Counted from the first letter of the stretch, positions 32,345-45,114 are shown. The stretch: 64,000 nucleotides of DNA from Siphonodentalium dalli (GCA_032622095.1 CP136066.1:193058816-193122815), one strand, 5' to 3'. Notes: generated by a model from the letters alone, not told the origin. Numbers and translations are program-made.

Positions 32345-32739
32345 TCCCTGATGAACAGGTGAGAATGATTCTTGCCAATAGAAGCCACTCCAAATACATT
32401 AGGCCAAAGAAATTTAAATGCCCAGTCAGGGTTACAAGTAAGTACGTTTAATAATTTTATTTTTTAACGAAAGTTATGGGAGGTGGGGTGTATATTGTAA
32501 TCGGCTTGTCAGTCAGTCTGTCCATCCAACCATGGACGCAATTTTTTCCAAGCTGATATTCCTACATATTTCAGTAAATATTTTTAAAACTTTGCACCGA
32601 TGTCAGGTACCATGGGAATCTGTGCACCTGCAATTATGAGTTCTGTCTGACCTTTCAGTGGAGTTAGTCCCTTTTTGTCCCCAGAAAAATTTATTTTTGG
32701 GGGACTATTGTAATCAGCCCCGTCCGTGCAAGTAATGGT

Positions 32740-33350
32740 CATCCAATTTGATTGAAACTTGGTATATAGGTGTCTCAACTAAGAACACAGGTGCTCTGCA
32801 ATTCTGGGTTTGATCCGATGTTCTTTTATGGAGTTATTTCCCTTTTTTCAACTTTTGTTTTACTTAGAAAATTTCTCACTTTTTCGGTTTCCGGATGATA
32901 TCTCAACTTTGGATCATTTAATTGCAATCAGTCATATCAAGATACAGGTTGATTTCGAATTTGAGTTTGATCCGATGATTTTTCCTAGAGTTATGGACTT
33001 TTTTCGACTTAGAAAATTAAATTTTCCTTCTTTTTTCTTTGGTTTCCAGATGATAACTCAAGTTTGGACTGTTCAATTGAAAATTCCGTTTTTTGTGAGT
33101 CATTGATATCAAAATACAGGTCAAGTTCGAATTTGAGTTTGATCCGATGATTTTTCTCAGAGTTATGGGCTTTTCGACTTAGAAAATTCAATTTTTCTTG
33201 TTTTTTGTATGGTTTCCGGATGATAACTCAAGTTTGGATTGTTTAATTGGAAATTCTGTTTTTGGGTCGTTCATATAAAAATACAGGTCAAGTTCGAATT
33301 GAGTTTGATCCAATGATTTTTCCCAGAGTTATGGGCCTTTCGACTTTGAA
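32740..33350. repeat. About 165-bp tandem repeat, four copies
   Basis: TTTGATCCGATGATTTTTCC-type text followed by AGAGTTATGG and CGACTTAGAAAATT recurs at about 32811, 32969, 33138 and 33306. Copies are moderately diverged. Confidence 0.8.
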
Positions 33351-33866
33351 AAACATTTTGTATAATTTTCTGTATGAGGGTACCTTCATGGTGTAATCAA
33401 CTCCTCCTACAGTTTTCAAACTTCAGAGTATTGTTACCCACATATTGGAGATGTACAAAATGTATATAGAAACTTTTTTACGGAATTATTAACCCTTTCG
33501 ACTCGAATTTGTTTTTTAATTTCTTTAACAAAGCGGCATCGACTTGCCACCTTGTCGGGGGACACTGGTCGGCCAACCTTTTATTTGTCTTAGAAATTTG
33601 TCGCAACATGCATAATTTTGTCGGAGCTTGTATTCCTACATATTCTGGTAAAAGTTTTGTAAACTTGGCACATATATTAAGTACCATGAGAACCTGTGAT
33701 TATGAGGTCCGTCAGACTTTTTCTTTAGTGGAGTTGGCCCCTTTTTCGACTTAGAAATTTTTTGCAACATGCATAATTTTGTCCTAACTTGTATTCCTTG
33801 TGAAAAACAAATATGTTAATATGGCTACAGTTAAAGGCCCACTTAATTTTCGAACCCCCAGAATGG

Positions 33867-34055
33867 GCCCAGATCACATTATATAAAATATATGCCAGAT
33901 TATATACCATGAATCCCCAGATCACATTATATAAAATATATGCCAGATTATATACCATGAATCCCCAGATCACATTATATAAAATATATGCCAGATTATA
34001 TACCATGAATCCCCAGATCACATTATATAAAATATATGCCATATTATATACCATT
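33867..34055. repeat. 48-bp minisatellite, four copies
   Basis: CCCAGATCACATTATATAAA followed by ATATATGCCAGATTATATACCATGAAT repeats four times nearly exactly. Flanking sequence belongs to the dispersed repeat seen at 19860-20250, so the expansion arose inside that repeat. Confidence 0.95.
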
Positions 34056-34359
34056 TGAAAGAGGAAGCTCCAAAACATTGTATTATCAACTTAACCGGTG
34101 TAATAAACTGTGAACATGCTGGGTTTTTTTTTTATGCACTGACGTGTTTATTGCGCTGAAGTTTCATCTGGACTCTGTACTGAAAGTCTATTATTTTCAA
34201 TGGAAGGGGAATAACTCTATATCTTATATTGAATTCTGTTGCATTCTGCGAGTGAAACTTGGGAAATGTTTCTATGATTTCAGCTATTTTTAGCTCAACT
34301 TTACAAGTTTAAGCTATTGGCATCCGTCTGTCAGTCCTTGCCTCCATCCATCAACAATT

Positions 34360-34560
34360 TCCTTTGGCTCGCCCTACAGGCCGCATCCTTCATCCAATCA
34401 TCACCAAAATTCATATGGATCTTCGGTGTGACCTCTAGATGGGAGCCATCAATTTATTCTGAAATTCGTTGAAAAACATGGCAACCAGCAGCCATTTTGG
34501 ATTTCAAATTTGAATCCATTGGCACACCCTGCAGCCCACATTTATTGGAGAAATGTTTTG
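34360..34560. repeat. First unit of an about 160-bp tandem array
   Basis: CCTCTAGATGGGAGCCATCA, GGCAACCAGCAGCCATTTTGG and GGCACACCCTGCAGCCCACA mark the same unit as the array at 36120-37215. The array is broken here by about 1.5 kb of other sequence, including a LINE remnant. Confidence 0.8.
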
Positions 34561-35108
34561 GTTTAAACAATATTTATTTCTTCCCAAAACATATAATTAT
34601 GAAATATGACACATGTATGTAAAGAATAGAAGGGAGGAAGAGGATTTGACAACAAGCATCAGATGCTTATATAGAGCCATCTCCTCAGAAAAGAACAGTT
34701 TGCATATAATTGTCAGTGAGAAGTGGAAGTCAAGATTAAGTAAGAGGAAGAGATACAGAGCATGATGAGAAGATTAATGAACTGATGGATTACAGTTGGG
34801 GGGAAAAAGCAATTAACACATATATTTACAATGATCACTTCTCTTAGGCACAATATTGTTTTACATGGGAATAATTAAAACTATGTGTATATTGGAGTCA
34901 CTAGTTTGCCAGTACCTTTATATGGCTTTTTGTGCAGCATTGAGTTACTGAAATTGTTACCACATTGTTAGCAATGAAATTTTATTTTATTTTATTTTTA
35001 TGCATGTCTCTCAATATTATCAAATTCAAGCAGCTGCTTATTATGAGTTAGAAATATAATTGGCGTCTAACGAAATCTATTGCCAGTTAGTATAACAGTT
35101 TGTGTTGC
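34561..35108. other. Sequence between array and LINE remnant, no gene seen
   Basis: No frame or repeat recognised. A TTTTATTTTATTTTATTTTT stretch near 34980 could be the oligo-T side of the minus-strand LINE tail, which would place its 3' end near 35000. Confidence 0.4.
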
Positions 35109-36095
35109 CTAAAATATAGCCTTGTTAAGTATTTTGGGGAATGAAGTAGATCCTTTAAGTAGAATATCAGATCTCCACAAATTTTGGGCTAATACTGGGA
35201 ATATTTCGTTTCGTATTGTTGAGTATCTGGGACAATAAAGTAAAAAGTGATCGGCAGTCTCGATTTCCCAACATGCACATTTATCATATTCGTTTAAATG
35301 GTTGCGACTGAGATCATCATTGAGGTTACTGCATCCTAGTCGAAGTTGATTGTGAATTATCTGGGCTTTGCGGCATTTGCTATAGCTATAATGGCGAACG
35401 TTCTTTTGTCTTAAACGCAGATTGGAATTCAATTTATATTTAAAGTTTTCTAGAGTTTCAGAATTTTTCAGTTCATCAGATAATTGATTCCACTGTCGTG
35501 TTGTCGCGGGCAAGAATGGGCGTTGATATGATGCTGTGTCCGAAAGGGGGGGTCTTAAGTCAATTCTCCGAAAGTCATATCTGCAGCCCCTGGGTGTTTA
35601 TGATTAACAGTGTTTTAAAGATATGCTGGCGAATTGCGATAGAACATCTTATAGAATTGATGAAGTTTGAATTTTTTTCTTCTTTCACTTAACATTTCCC
35701 AACAAAGGTCTGTCAATTTATCAATGCTGTTTATGCTTCTTGTCCTTCCCGTTGCTATTCTAGCAGCCTCAAATTGGATTTTTTCAATTAGCTCACTTTC
35801 TGCTTGCGTGCAGTTGTCCCACACGGGTGTGGCATATTCCAACACTGGTCTTATATAAGCAAAATATATTCTCTCTAGTCTCTATTGTTATACCTGGGAC
35901 TAGTATACTAGTCCCAGGTTATACGGTCCAGGTAGTATTTAAATTTTCTTAGGTGGTTCACTCGTTTCCAGGCCCTATCTATAATGTCACTTATATGAGC
36001 ATCCCATGAGCCATGATTGTTAAACGTTAGTCCCAGATGTTTGTGAAAAGTCACCACATTTACGTCAGCGTTAGACATATGGAGTCGCGGTTGAT
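35109..36095 (-). pseudogene. LINE (non-LTR retrotransposon) 3' remnant
   Basis: Read on the minus strand from about 36095 down, broken frames encode the end of a non-LTR reverse transcriptase: HKHLGLTFNNHGSWDAHI, then YIRPVLEYATPVWDNCTQAE, then WEMLSERRKKFKLHQFYKMF, then FLPATTRQWNQLSDELKN. They end with a zinc-binding motif CACWEIETADHFLLYCPRY. This order is typical of the thumb and C-terminal region of LINE ORF2. At least two frameshifts, stops and a palindromic insertion (35887-35924) break it, and the 5' two thirds are absent. The exact clade was not determined. Confidence 0.85.
35887..35924. mobile_element. 24-bp palindrome flanked by a 7-bp duplication
   Basis: CTGGGACTAGTATACTAGTCCCAG is a perfect palindrome with GTTATAC directly repeated on both sides (35887-35893 and 35918-35924). 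It interrupts the LINE remnant. Without these 31 bases the LINE reads LDRITIETRE across the site, which resembles family text. It looks like two 12-bp termini joined with nothing between. Confidence 0.7.
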
Positions 36096-36119
36096 CAGGG
36101 GGGGGGGTCAGTTTTACGC

Positions 36120-37215
36120 GATATCAGGAGAAATGTTTTGAAAATTTTCAGGCATGTTTTGGATCACCTCTAGATGGGAGCTATCAAAATTCAGTGATTT
36201 TCGATGAAAAACATGGCCGAGGCAGCCATCTTGGCACACCCTACAGACCACATCCCCCATTTGATCGCCACCAAACTTCATATGGATCTTCGGAGTAACC
36301 TCTAGATGGGAGCCATCGATTATTTCCAAAATTCATTTTGTATTTTACTCTTTACATGACTAAATCCTTTGGCACACCCGATAGGCCACATCCCTCATCC
36401 AATCATCAAACTTCATACAAATCTTCCTGGTGACCTCTAGATGAGAGCCATCGATTATTTCTGAAATTCGTTAAAAAAACATGGCTGCCACCAGCCATCT
36501 TGGATTTTAATCTTTTAATGACTAAATCCTTCGACACAACCTACAGACCACACCCCTCATCAGTTCATCACAAATCTTCAGAGGGATCTTCGGGATGACC
36601 TCTAGATGGGAGCCAAAACTGTTTTCCGATATTCTGTAAAAACATGGCTGCCAGCAGCCATCTTGGATTTTATTATTTGCATGACTAAATCCTTCGACAC
36701 AACCTACAGGCCACATCCATCGTCCCGATCATCACCATACTTCTTAAGGATATTCAGGGTGACCTGTAGATGTGAGCCATCAATTTTTTTCCGAAATTCG
36801 TTGAAAAACGCGGCTGCCAGCGGCCATCTTGGATTTTAATCTTTGCATGACTAAATCCTTCGGCACAGCCTACAGGCCATATCAATTTTCCGATCATCAC
36901 AAAACTTCATAAGGATCTTCGGGGTGACCTCTAGATGGGAGCCGATATTTTCCGAATTTTGTTAACAAACATGGTCTCCAGTGGCCATCTTGGATTTTAC
37001 TCTTTCATGACTAAAATCCTTTGGCACACCCTACATGCCACATCCCTAATCCTTCATCCAAACCTCATATGGTTCTTTCGTGTGACCTCTAGATGGAAGC
37101 TGTCCAATTCTTCCGAAATTTGTTAAAAACATGGGCGCCTGGAGCCATCTTAGATTTCACATTTGAATCCATCGGCACACCCTACAGCCGACATTTAGTG
37201 GAGAAATGTCTGATG
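36120..37215. repeat. About 160-bp tandem array, seven units
   Basis: Units carry TGACCTCTAGATGGGAGCCA, AACATGGCTGCCAGCAGCCA and CCTACAGGCCACATCC. The first motif recurs at about 36168, 36299, 36437, 36599, 36761, 36928 and 37086, so period varies from 131 to 167 bp. Units differ by substitutions and small indels. Frames here are by-products. Confidence 0.88.
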
Positions 37216-37481
37216 TGAAATTAATTTCATTTATACTATATACTCCATTTACTGAAATGTTTTGACTTTCGAACCTTATCATTTTATTGACTGCTCAGCA
37301 TAAAATTATTAACGCCTCCCAAAGTTGGGCTAGAGTGCCATTGACACTTTCATCTGGTACTCTATGGGCACCTAATGAGACACAGACCTTCCAAATGGTG
37401 ATGATTTATAGTATTTTGTCCATATTTTATGTCATAGATTGTTTATCAAGGCACTATAAGACTCGAAAATTAAATGGGCCT

Positions 37482-37945
37482 TTAAAGGTACTAAATCCGA
37501 TCTGACGCTCCTAAATTACTATTTCTTTGGCCTCGGGGGTAAAACATATTTGATTCGAGTCGAGAAACCTACCCATCAAAGCTAAGAATGATCATATATC
37601 GATTTTTGAAGTTTGTTATTTCTCGAGATGTGTAATAATATGTGGCCCAGAAACACGTGGTCAAAAGGAGGGTCTCGGACAAAATTGCGGATAAAGATGG
37701 ATAACTCCAAAATCAAGTGGTAATACGGTCAAATATCGTGATACTTTAGTGATAATACGGCCATATTTTGTTGAACAAAATGTTGATAAATAACAAGTTT
37801 TGCGAAATTTGATACAATATTTGATAGATTAGCATTATTTTGTTGCAATAAATCGATTCTGATAACTAAAGCGTATTTTGAAGAAATCTTGTTGTTGTAT
37901 ATTGATGGTATGGGGACCGTCTGATTAATTATGCCTCGGGTTTAA
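37482..37945. mobile_element. GATTGAGTACCTTTAA-family MITE, copy 2
   Basis: Left end TTAAAGGTACTAAATCCGAT followed by the shared core. The right end is degraded (TGCCTCGGGTTTAAT). Confidence 0.65.
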
Positions 37946-38029
37946 TCTATATTGGGAGAGTCCCACCTCTAGTTTTTATTAATTTTTATTTAAACATATT
38001 ATCATGGTCTTTCATTTCATATGTTATTT

Positions 38030-39240
38030 GCAAGAACTGGCATCCACCCCGTCTGTTAACTGGCATAAAGTATTCACCTCTGTTAACTGGCATTCAGTAT
38101 TCACCAATCACCACTTATGTAAAATGTCGTTCAGTATTCAACCCCTCTGGTAACTGACATTCAGTATTCACCTCTGTTAACTGACATTCAGGATTAACCA
38201 CCTATGTAAATGTCGTTCAGTATTCAGCCCCTCTGGTAACTGACATTCAGTATTCAACTCTGTTAATTTGCATTCAGTATTCACCACCTATGTAAAATGT
38301 CATTCAGTATTCAACCCATATGTTAACTGACGTTCAGTATTCAACTGTGTTAAATGTCATTCACCATTCAGCCCCTCTGGTAACTGACATTCAGTATTCA
38401 CCTCTGTTAACTGACATTCAGTATTCACCTCTGTTAACTGACATTCAGTATTCACCTCTGTTAACTGGCATTCAGTATTCAACTCTGTTAACTGGCATTC
38501 AGTATTCATCACCTATGTAAAATGTCATTCAATATTCAACCCCTCTGTTAACTGACGTTCAGTATTCACCTATGTTAACTGGCATTCAGCATTCACCACC
38601 TATGTAAAATGTCATTCAGTATTCAACCCCTCTGTTAACTGGTTTTCGGTATTCACCCTCTGTTAACTGGCATTCAGTATTCACCCCATCTGTTAACTGG
38701 CATCCATTATTCACCCCTCTGTTAACTGGTATTTCAGGATTCACCCCCATCTGTTAACTAATATTTTGTATTCACCCCCCCCCCTCTCTGTTCAGTATTC
38801 ACTCCCTATGTTAACTGGCATTCAGTATTCATGACCCTCTGTTAACTGGTTTTCGGTACTCAACCTCTGTTAATTGGCATTCAGTATTCACCCCCTCTGT
38901 TAACTGGTTTTCGGTACTCACCCCCTGTTTACTGGCATTCAGTAATTCACCCCCTCTGTTAACTGATTTTCAGTATTTACCCCCTCTGTGCACTGATATT
39001 CAGTATTCACCCCTTTGTTAACTGGCATTCAGTATTCACCCCCTCTGGTAACTGGCTTTCAGTACTCACACCCTATGTTAACTGACATTCAGTATTCACC
39101 CCCTCTGTTAACTGACATTCAGTATTCACCCCCTCTGTTAACTGACATTCAGTATTCACCCCCACCTGTTAACTGACATTCAGTATTCACCCCACCTGTT
39201 AACTGGTTTTCAATACTAACCTCCTGTTTACTGGAATTCT
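38030..39240. repeat. 30-bp minisatellite array, first block
   Basis: About forty units of CTGTTAACTGGCATTCAGTATTCACCCC with length and sequence variants (ACTGACATTCAG, TTGGTTTTCGGTA, and AATGTCATTCAG forms). Variant types are clustered, indicating block-wise expansion. Confidence 0.95.
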
Positions 39241-39584
39241 AGGGATGCGGACCGGACTGCCAGTGGTGGCCCGGTCCAGTGAAGAGGTGGTCCAGTCCGA
39301 TCCAGTACAGCTCTCAGTGGTCCGGTATTCTTGCATGGACTGGTCCAGACCGGTCCAATCATTATAACATATCTTAAATTTAATCTTACTTTAGTATATG
39401 CGTTTGTGTTACAGAAAGCATCAAGTTACTGCTGGGCAATCTTTTATTATATAGTCTGGACATCATTGATGTGGAAATGTGTAGTGTATTTTCTTATCTT
39501 CATCATACAGAAGTTATAGAACGAATAAATGTGCTTAAAACTTGTGACTGTGACTTACTGTAGAGTATGTAGTTCACGTTTCCG
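39241..39584. repeat. Sequence interrupting the 30-bp array
   Basis: About 340 bp not related to the array unit. Its first 120 bp are built of short GGTCCAGTCC / GGACCGGAC-type repetitions in both orientations, the rest is AT-rich. No terminal repeats or target duplication were recognised. Confidence 0.6.
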
Positions 39585-39835
39585 CATTCAGTATTCACTC
39601 CTCCTCTGTTAACTGGCATTCAGTATTCAACCCTCCTCTGTTAACTGGCATTCAGTATTCACCCCTCCTCTGTTAACTGGCATTCAGTATTCACCCCTCC
39701 TCTGTTAACTGACATTCAGTATTCACCCCCTATATTAACTGGCATTCAGTATTCACCCCCTATATTAACTGGCATTCAGTATTCACTCCCATCTAGTTGA
39801 CTGATATTCAGTTTTCACCCCTCTGTAAACACTTC
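39585..39835. repeat. 30-bp minisatellite array, second block
   Basis: Eight or so units of the same GTTAACTGGCATTCAGTATTC type, more uniform (CCCCTCCTCTG spacer) than those of the first block. Confidence 0.93.
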
Positions 39836-39953
39836 TATACTAAATACCAAATGACGATTAGATCCCTTAGAAAATATTCAATGATCCATTCTGGTATTAA
39901 CTGGTATTCAGAATTCAGGGGGAGGGGGTGTTTGGTTGGAGCATCTCTAATAA

Positions 39954-40216
39954 TTAACCCTGTCTATAGAGAATTGATTCTTCCATTCAGTTTTATAAAT
40001 ATACATCGGTATGGTCCATTGCTCATCTGGACATCTGGAGGGGTTTTCAGGAAAAATAAGCAGAGGACAGATTATACAGATGCAGAGGGATTTGGGTTTA
40101 TTGGAGGGGAAATGTTTAGATAATAAGCTCAACAAAGGACATATGGCTGTTTGTTGAACTTATCATCTGAACATTTCCCAAGGGATAACTACTCGTCAAT
40201 GAGTAGAAAGGGTTAA
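39954..40216. mobile_element. TTAA-flanked MITE, GTTCAGATAATAAGTTCAAC family
   Basis: TTAA-CCCTGTCTATAGAGAATTG at the left, GTCAATGAGTAGAAAGGG-TTAA at the right, internal GATAATAAGCTCAACAAA mirrored by TTTGTTGAACTTATCATC. Confidence 0.75.
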
Positions 40217-40849
40217 AGTGACTCAAAGCTTTCACATTGGCTACATGTGAGAAATCATAAATCTTGATAAAATCATCCTCATCAAGAAGAATATGCACAT
40301 TTGTTCAGATTTCCTTTATAAATACTTGCCTCCCAATAATGAGAGTTTGCATGTTGAAACTATTGTTATATAATCATTAACTGTTATAGTTTTACCAACA
40401 AACATCTTCAAAGGGGTGGGTGCATTTGTAGATTCCAATTAAAATATGACACCCCTCCCCGCTAAATTGAGACCATCAAGCCATGTCCCTGGTCTCCATG
40501 TGAGTATACTTGAGGGGAAATCGATCATGTACGTCAGTCTATGTCAACATCCCATCGTATGTGCTTGAGTGCCTATATAATCATATTTCCACAAACGTTA
40601 TGAGAACTATTCAATAGTGATATCATATTGGAAAATAGAGCATATGGAAGAAAAATAAAAGATGTTTGTTGAGTGGGTAACCACACAGGTATAACACCAC
40701 ACAGGACATATATGTTATACTAGCTGTTATACCAGAGAGTTATATAAACTGCGCATTCCATAAATGGAGACAACCCATGAATATTTCAATATTCTATCTT
40801 TGATAATTGTATGCCAAAAGCAAACATTTTGTTTAATACTTTCTATGCT

Positions 40850-41095
40850 GAATGTATTCACACTTCGTTCTATACATTAGAATGGTATATTATTCATTTG
40901 GAGGGATGTTCAGGCAATACAACAAACCACAGACAGACGAACAGATAGTAGAAGTGCAGCACAGAAGGATTACTACTTATTGGGGGGAAATGTTCAGATA
41001 ATAAGTTCAACAAACGACCTGCATGGTGAACTTATTATCTGAACTGTTGCTATGGGAACTACTCGTCAATGAGTATTTAGTATATAGAAAGGGTC
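40850..41095. mobile_element. GTTCAGATAATAAGTTCAAC MITE, diverged ends
   Basis: The core GTTCAGATAATAAGTTCAAC and its mirror GAACTTATTATCTGAAC are clear. The right end AGTATATAGAAAGGGTCAAC has lost the TTAA, and the left end is poorly defined. Confidence 0.65.
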
Positions 41096-41474
41096 AACAC
41101 AAGTTTATTGCAGTACATGGGCGTGGCTAGATGGTAATTTCCCAACATGGGGAAAGTCCTTTGTACCCATTTTTGGGTTGAAATTTTCCAATAGGTACCT
41201 GCATGAAGCTATTGGAAAATTGTAAATTTACAAGTGGGCGCTCTCCTATAAGGTTGGAAATTTCTAACTAACGGCCAATTTATAGTTAAAGAAATTCACA
41301 TAAAAGTTTGATTGATCTGAAAGCGGCCCATTTCATACTGAACATGGTTGGAAAGTAAAATTATGGGACCAATTTCAACCAATTCCTGTACTGAGATAAT
41401 CAGCTTAAGTTGGGATTAAGCCCATTAACATGTAACCAGAGGTACCCACAAGAACAATTGACCCCACTCAGTAA

Positions 41475-41873
41475 TCTATTATATATTTTAGAACTTCTTT
41501 CTGTCTGTCTGTCTGTCTGTCTGTGTGTATGTGTGCTATAGAATCGAAAACTGCTCGACCGATCCGATTCGAATTTGGTATGTAGGCCATTAGGCATACT
41601 TTGGTCCCGGGAACAAAATGGGCGGGTCCAATTTCACGTGCGACCGTGTCCTCGACCTTGACCTCGCTCATATACGCTCATATAGGCATGTTTCTGGAGC
41701 TCGACCGATCCGACTCAAATTTGGTATGTAGGCCTACTTTGACCTCGCTCATATAGGCATGTTTCTGAACCGATCGAACAATAGTTTGTCCAGACGCTGT
41801 ATATTCTGCCCAGACGAAGGCCATCACAAAGAAATCCCTGAATAGCCCGGACGAAGTCGTGTACATCAGCTAG
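41475..41873 (+). mobile_element. Non-autonomous Helitron-like element
   Basis: A|TCTATTATATATTTTAGAAC at the 5' end followed by a CTGT repeat tract and TAGAATCGAAAACTGCTCGA. The 3' end has CCCGGACGAAGTCGTG and then CTAG|T. Inside, a GACCTCGCTCATATAGGCATG segment is duplicated. Same family plan as 20273-20882. Confidence 0.75.
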
Positions 41874-42159
41874 TACTATATGAGGGTATCACCCCCCCCC
41901 CTTTCGGTACGCGGGATTCAGGGTGTTTTGAAGCCGTACGCGGGATTCATACCCCCTAATTAACTGGTATTCGGGTTCAAGCAAAACATCTTGGACGCAG
42001 GTTTTGATGGCGCAAAATAATATTTTGTGCTAGTTATATGTATGAATGAGTGGGTAGAATAGCTTCTTGGGCATATTCGACCACCATGCCATCATAAACA
42101 GAGACGTGGCGACAGGGGGGGGGTGAGTCAAAATGTTCAACAGTTGGAAATTTCATACC

Positions 42160-43140
42160 TGCCTATAATAGGTTGAAATGTTCTAGTAGTTTGATTTTCA
42201 AACAATTTATTGGGGGGGGGGGGGAATTAATTGCTTTTGGACCAATATTTGCATATTTTCCTATTTTTTGTCAAAATTTTGGACTGAAATGGTCATCAGT
42301 TGGAAATTTCCAACCTCAGGAGGGTGACAGGTTGGAAATTTCCAACACTTGGAAATCTTGTGTCCTGATCTCTCACCCGTGGCCAGTCAAAAAATGCTAG
42401 TTAATTTAAGAAAACAATATTCTCATACATTTGGTCAACATTGGCATTGGAATTGTCATCAGTTGTAAATTTTCCAACCTAAGTGGTGTGTCAGGTTTGA
42501 AATTTCCAACTCTAAGAATGCTTGACGCTAGTCTAGATGCTAGGATTTTGCGATTTTCTTGTTCAGATTAAAAAAAATTCCCACACCGGGCCGAACCATG
42601 GTCGGCCCGGTGTGTCATTGTCTCTCCCCTGTGGCCAATACAAAAATGCTAATAATTTTAACAATATTTTACTACATTTGATCAAACTTGTGGTCATCAG
42701 TTGGAGAATTTTCCAACCTGAGGCGGAGTATGAGGTTTGAAATTTCCAACACTATAGGAAAGCTTTAGTTGAGGCCAGTCTGGATGCTAGGATTTGTGAT
42801 TTTCTTGTTCAAATTTCAAAATTTTCTCACACCGGCCGAACAACGATGGTCAGCTCGGTGTGTCGTGGTCTCTTGCCCGTAGCCGTGTGCATTTGTATGG
42901 AGTTAGACCACTAGATGTTAGGATTTATGCAATGTTTCAGGTTAAAATATCTGAATGTTCTCATACCGGGAATATAGAACCATGGTTTATGAAGATATAG
43001 GATATTAGGCCTAAACACTGAGGTGGAAGGGGGGTGTGCAAATGGAATTAAGCAAAACTTGTGTTCGGTCTGATTCTGACTCAAGAGGGGGGGGGGGGGG
43101 GGTGCAGTTGGAAATTCCAAAGGTGGACACCCCCCAACGG
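42160..43140. repeat. Diverged repeats with GTTGGAAATTTCCAAC motifs
   Basis: TCATCAGTTGGAAATTTCCA followed by ACCTNAGGNGG recurs at about 42290, 42460 and 42690, with CACACCGGGCCGAAC and GATGCTAGGATTT blocks repeating between them. Related text occurs at 41120-41260 and 51900-52150. The palindromic TTGGAAATTTCCAA core is a notable shared motif. Confidence 0.7.
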
Positions 43141-43877
43141 AAACCCTCTAGCCACATCCCTGATCATAAAGTATCATTAATGGTATCATAACGGCCTCAT
43201 AACGCGACCGGCATCATAATGTGTCTATGTAACTTCTGCTTGTATCTGTCTGATATTAAAACAGTCAATTTGTATGTCATTTATCGCATATTATTTCTTA
43301 ACATGTATTCAGGATTCACCCCCCAAAATTAACTCGTATTCAGGATTCACCCCCCAAAATTAACTCGTATTCGGGATTCAGGGGGGAGGGGGGGTGACAC
43401 CCTCCTATATATGTAGGATGAAGTATTTCTGTGGTGGGTACAATTTTTGTTCTGAGGACATGGGGATATCGACTACACTGATGCCTTCTCCCCATTCTCA
43501 CACTATTTAATCACACGAATGCGGTTCTGTGTCCCGCCTCGTTCTCGATAGTTATATATGTCCCGTTCTCGGTGTACATTTTTTCAACAATGCTTCTCGT
43601 CGTCATACAATCAGTTTCTTAGTGTCAAATTCTACTATATACGCAAATGCGCAGTGTATCTATTTCTAAACTATCAAGGAGAATTTATTTTGAGCTGTTT
43701 ATTACGCCACACCGTGGTGTTGCTTGGTACGCAGATTTTCATATTCTGTGGTCGATCGATAATCCACTGGTCGACTGTATTATTATGGTTATTTCGTACT
43801 GAGTATAAATCGTACCGATAGAGTCACGATAGTACAACAAAGATTAGCACATGTGTTTACGTCACCGGTGTACTTGT

Positions 43878-44640
43878 GGGGGCATGTTTCTATTATGAAG
43901 GTTCGCTATCCCGAAGCTCCGCTATTCCGAAGGTTCTCTATTCCGAAGGTTTTTGTTATTTTAGGTTAATTCTATATTCTAAAGTATTGAGACTAATTTG
44001 AGAGGGTTCATTATCACAAAGATTCTTTTTACGGAGTGTGCGCTCACATCCGAACTGATCCTGCGCGCATACCGATACAGATACAGGAGGAAATAACTTA
44101 ACTTAGAACATAAATGTGATTTTGTTTTGTTTTCGCGGGTTTTCTTGAGATTTAATGTCATTACGTGGGCCCATACTTTTGAATTCTTGGCATATAATAT
44201 GAATGTTGTGGTATATTGTGGACCCTCCCGCATTGGGACATGACACAGGTACAGTTGACTTAAGTGATGTTCTGTGTGGGCTCTAATTTGGAGTTCAATA
44301 TTTTAAGGGCCAAATTTAGGATTTTATGGGCCCATACCTTTGAACTCTGGGCATATAATATGAATATTGGGGGCATGTCTCTATTCCGAAGGTTCACTAT
44401 CCAGAATGTCCACTATTCCGAAATTTCTCTGAATGTTCGCTATTCCGAAGGTTCACCAATCAGAAGATTATTTATTCCGAAGGTTTTTGTTATTTTAAGG
44501 TTAATTCTATATTCTAAAGTATTGGGAGGGTTCATTATCACGAAGATTCTTTTTATGAAGGAAATAACTTAAAACATTAAATGTGATTTTGTTTTGTTTT
44601 CGCGGGTTTTCTTGAGTTTAGTGTCATTACGTATGACTTT
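43878..44640. repeat. Two diverged direct copies of an about 300-bp repeat
   Basis: GGGGGCATGTNTCTATT followed by several CTATTCCGAAGGTT units, GGTTAATTCTATATTCTAAA and TTTTGTTTTCGCGGGTTTTC occurs from about 43878 and again from about 44369. A short CTATTCCGAAGGTTC minisatellite lies inside each. Confidence 0.78.
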
Positions 44641-45114
44641 ATTTCTCATTAAATATTCACGCCAAGCAGCCCACACAATTGCTATGTTTCCATGCGATTT
44701 AATGTCATTACGTGTGACATAATATCTCAATAATCTGATGCAAGAGTACGCCTGCTAAAGGCGAATTATAACAGTGGGGCTATAACGTTCAATGAATACT
44801 GGGAACTATAACAAACTGCGCAGCAGAATATCGCTGATTAAACGAATATGAGATGAGCCTAACTGCAATTGTGACTTTGTTTAAAGGCCCACTTAATTTT
44901 CGAGTCATTCATTTTTGTTATAGTATATACGGTTTTAATAACAATTTATGACATAAAATTTGAATAAATTACTATAATTCATCACCATTTGAAACGCAGA
45001 ATCCTTCTATCTCCTAGTTTGAAACACCTTTAAAATACCGCGACAAGTCGTGCGTCGTATATCTAGCAATTAGCAACTAACATGTCCTCTTCGGCTTTCC
45101 ATAGATTTCAACGT

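Noticed and set aside
33725-34078. Repeated ORFs MVYNLAYILYNVIWG and complement
   Set aside because: Product of the 48-bp minisatellite, open on both strands.
38030-39835. CRISPR-like spaced repeat
   Set aside because: Units are contiguous and variable with no unique spacers, in a eukaryotic genome; it is a minisatellite.
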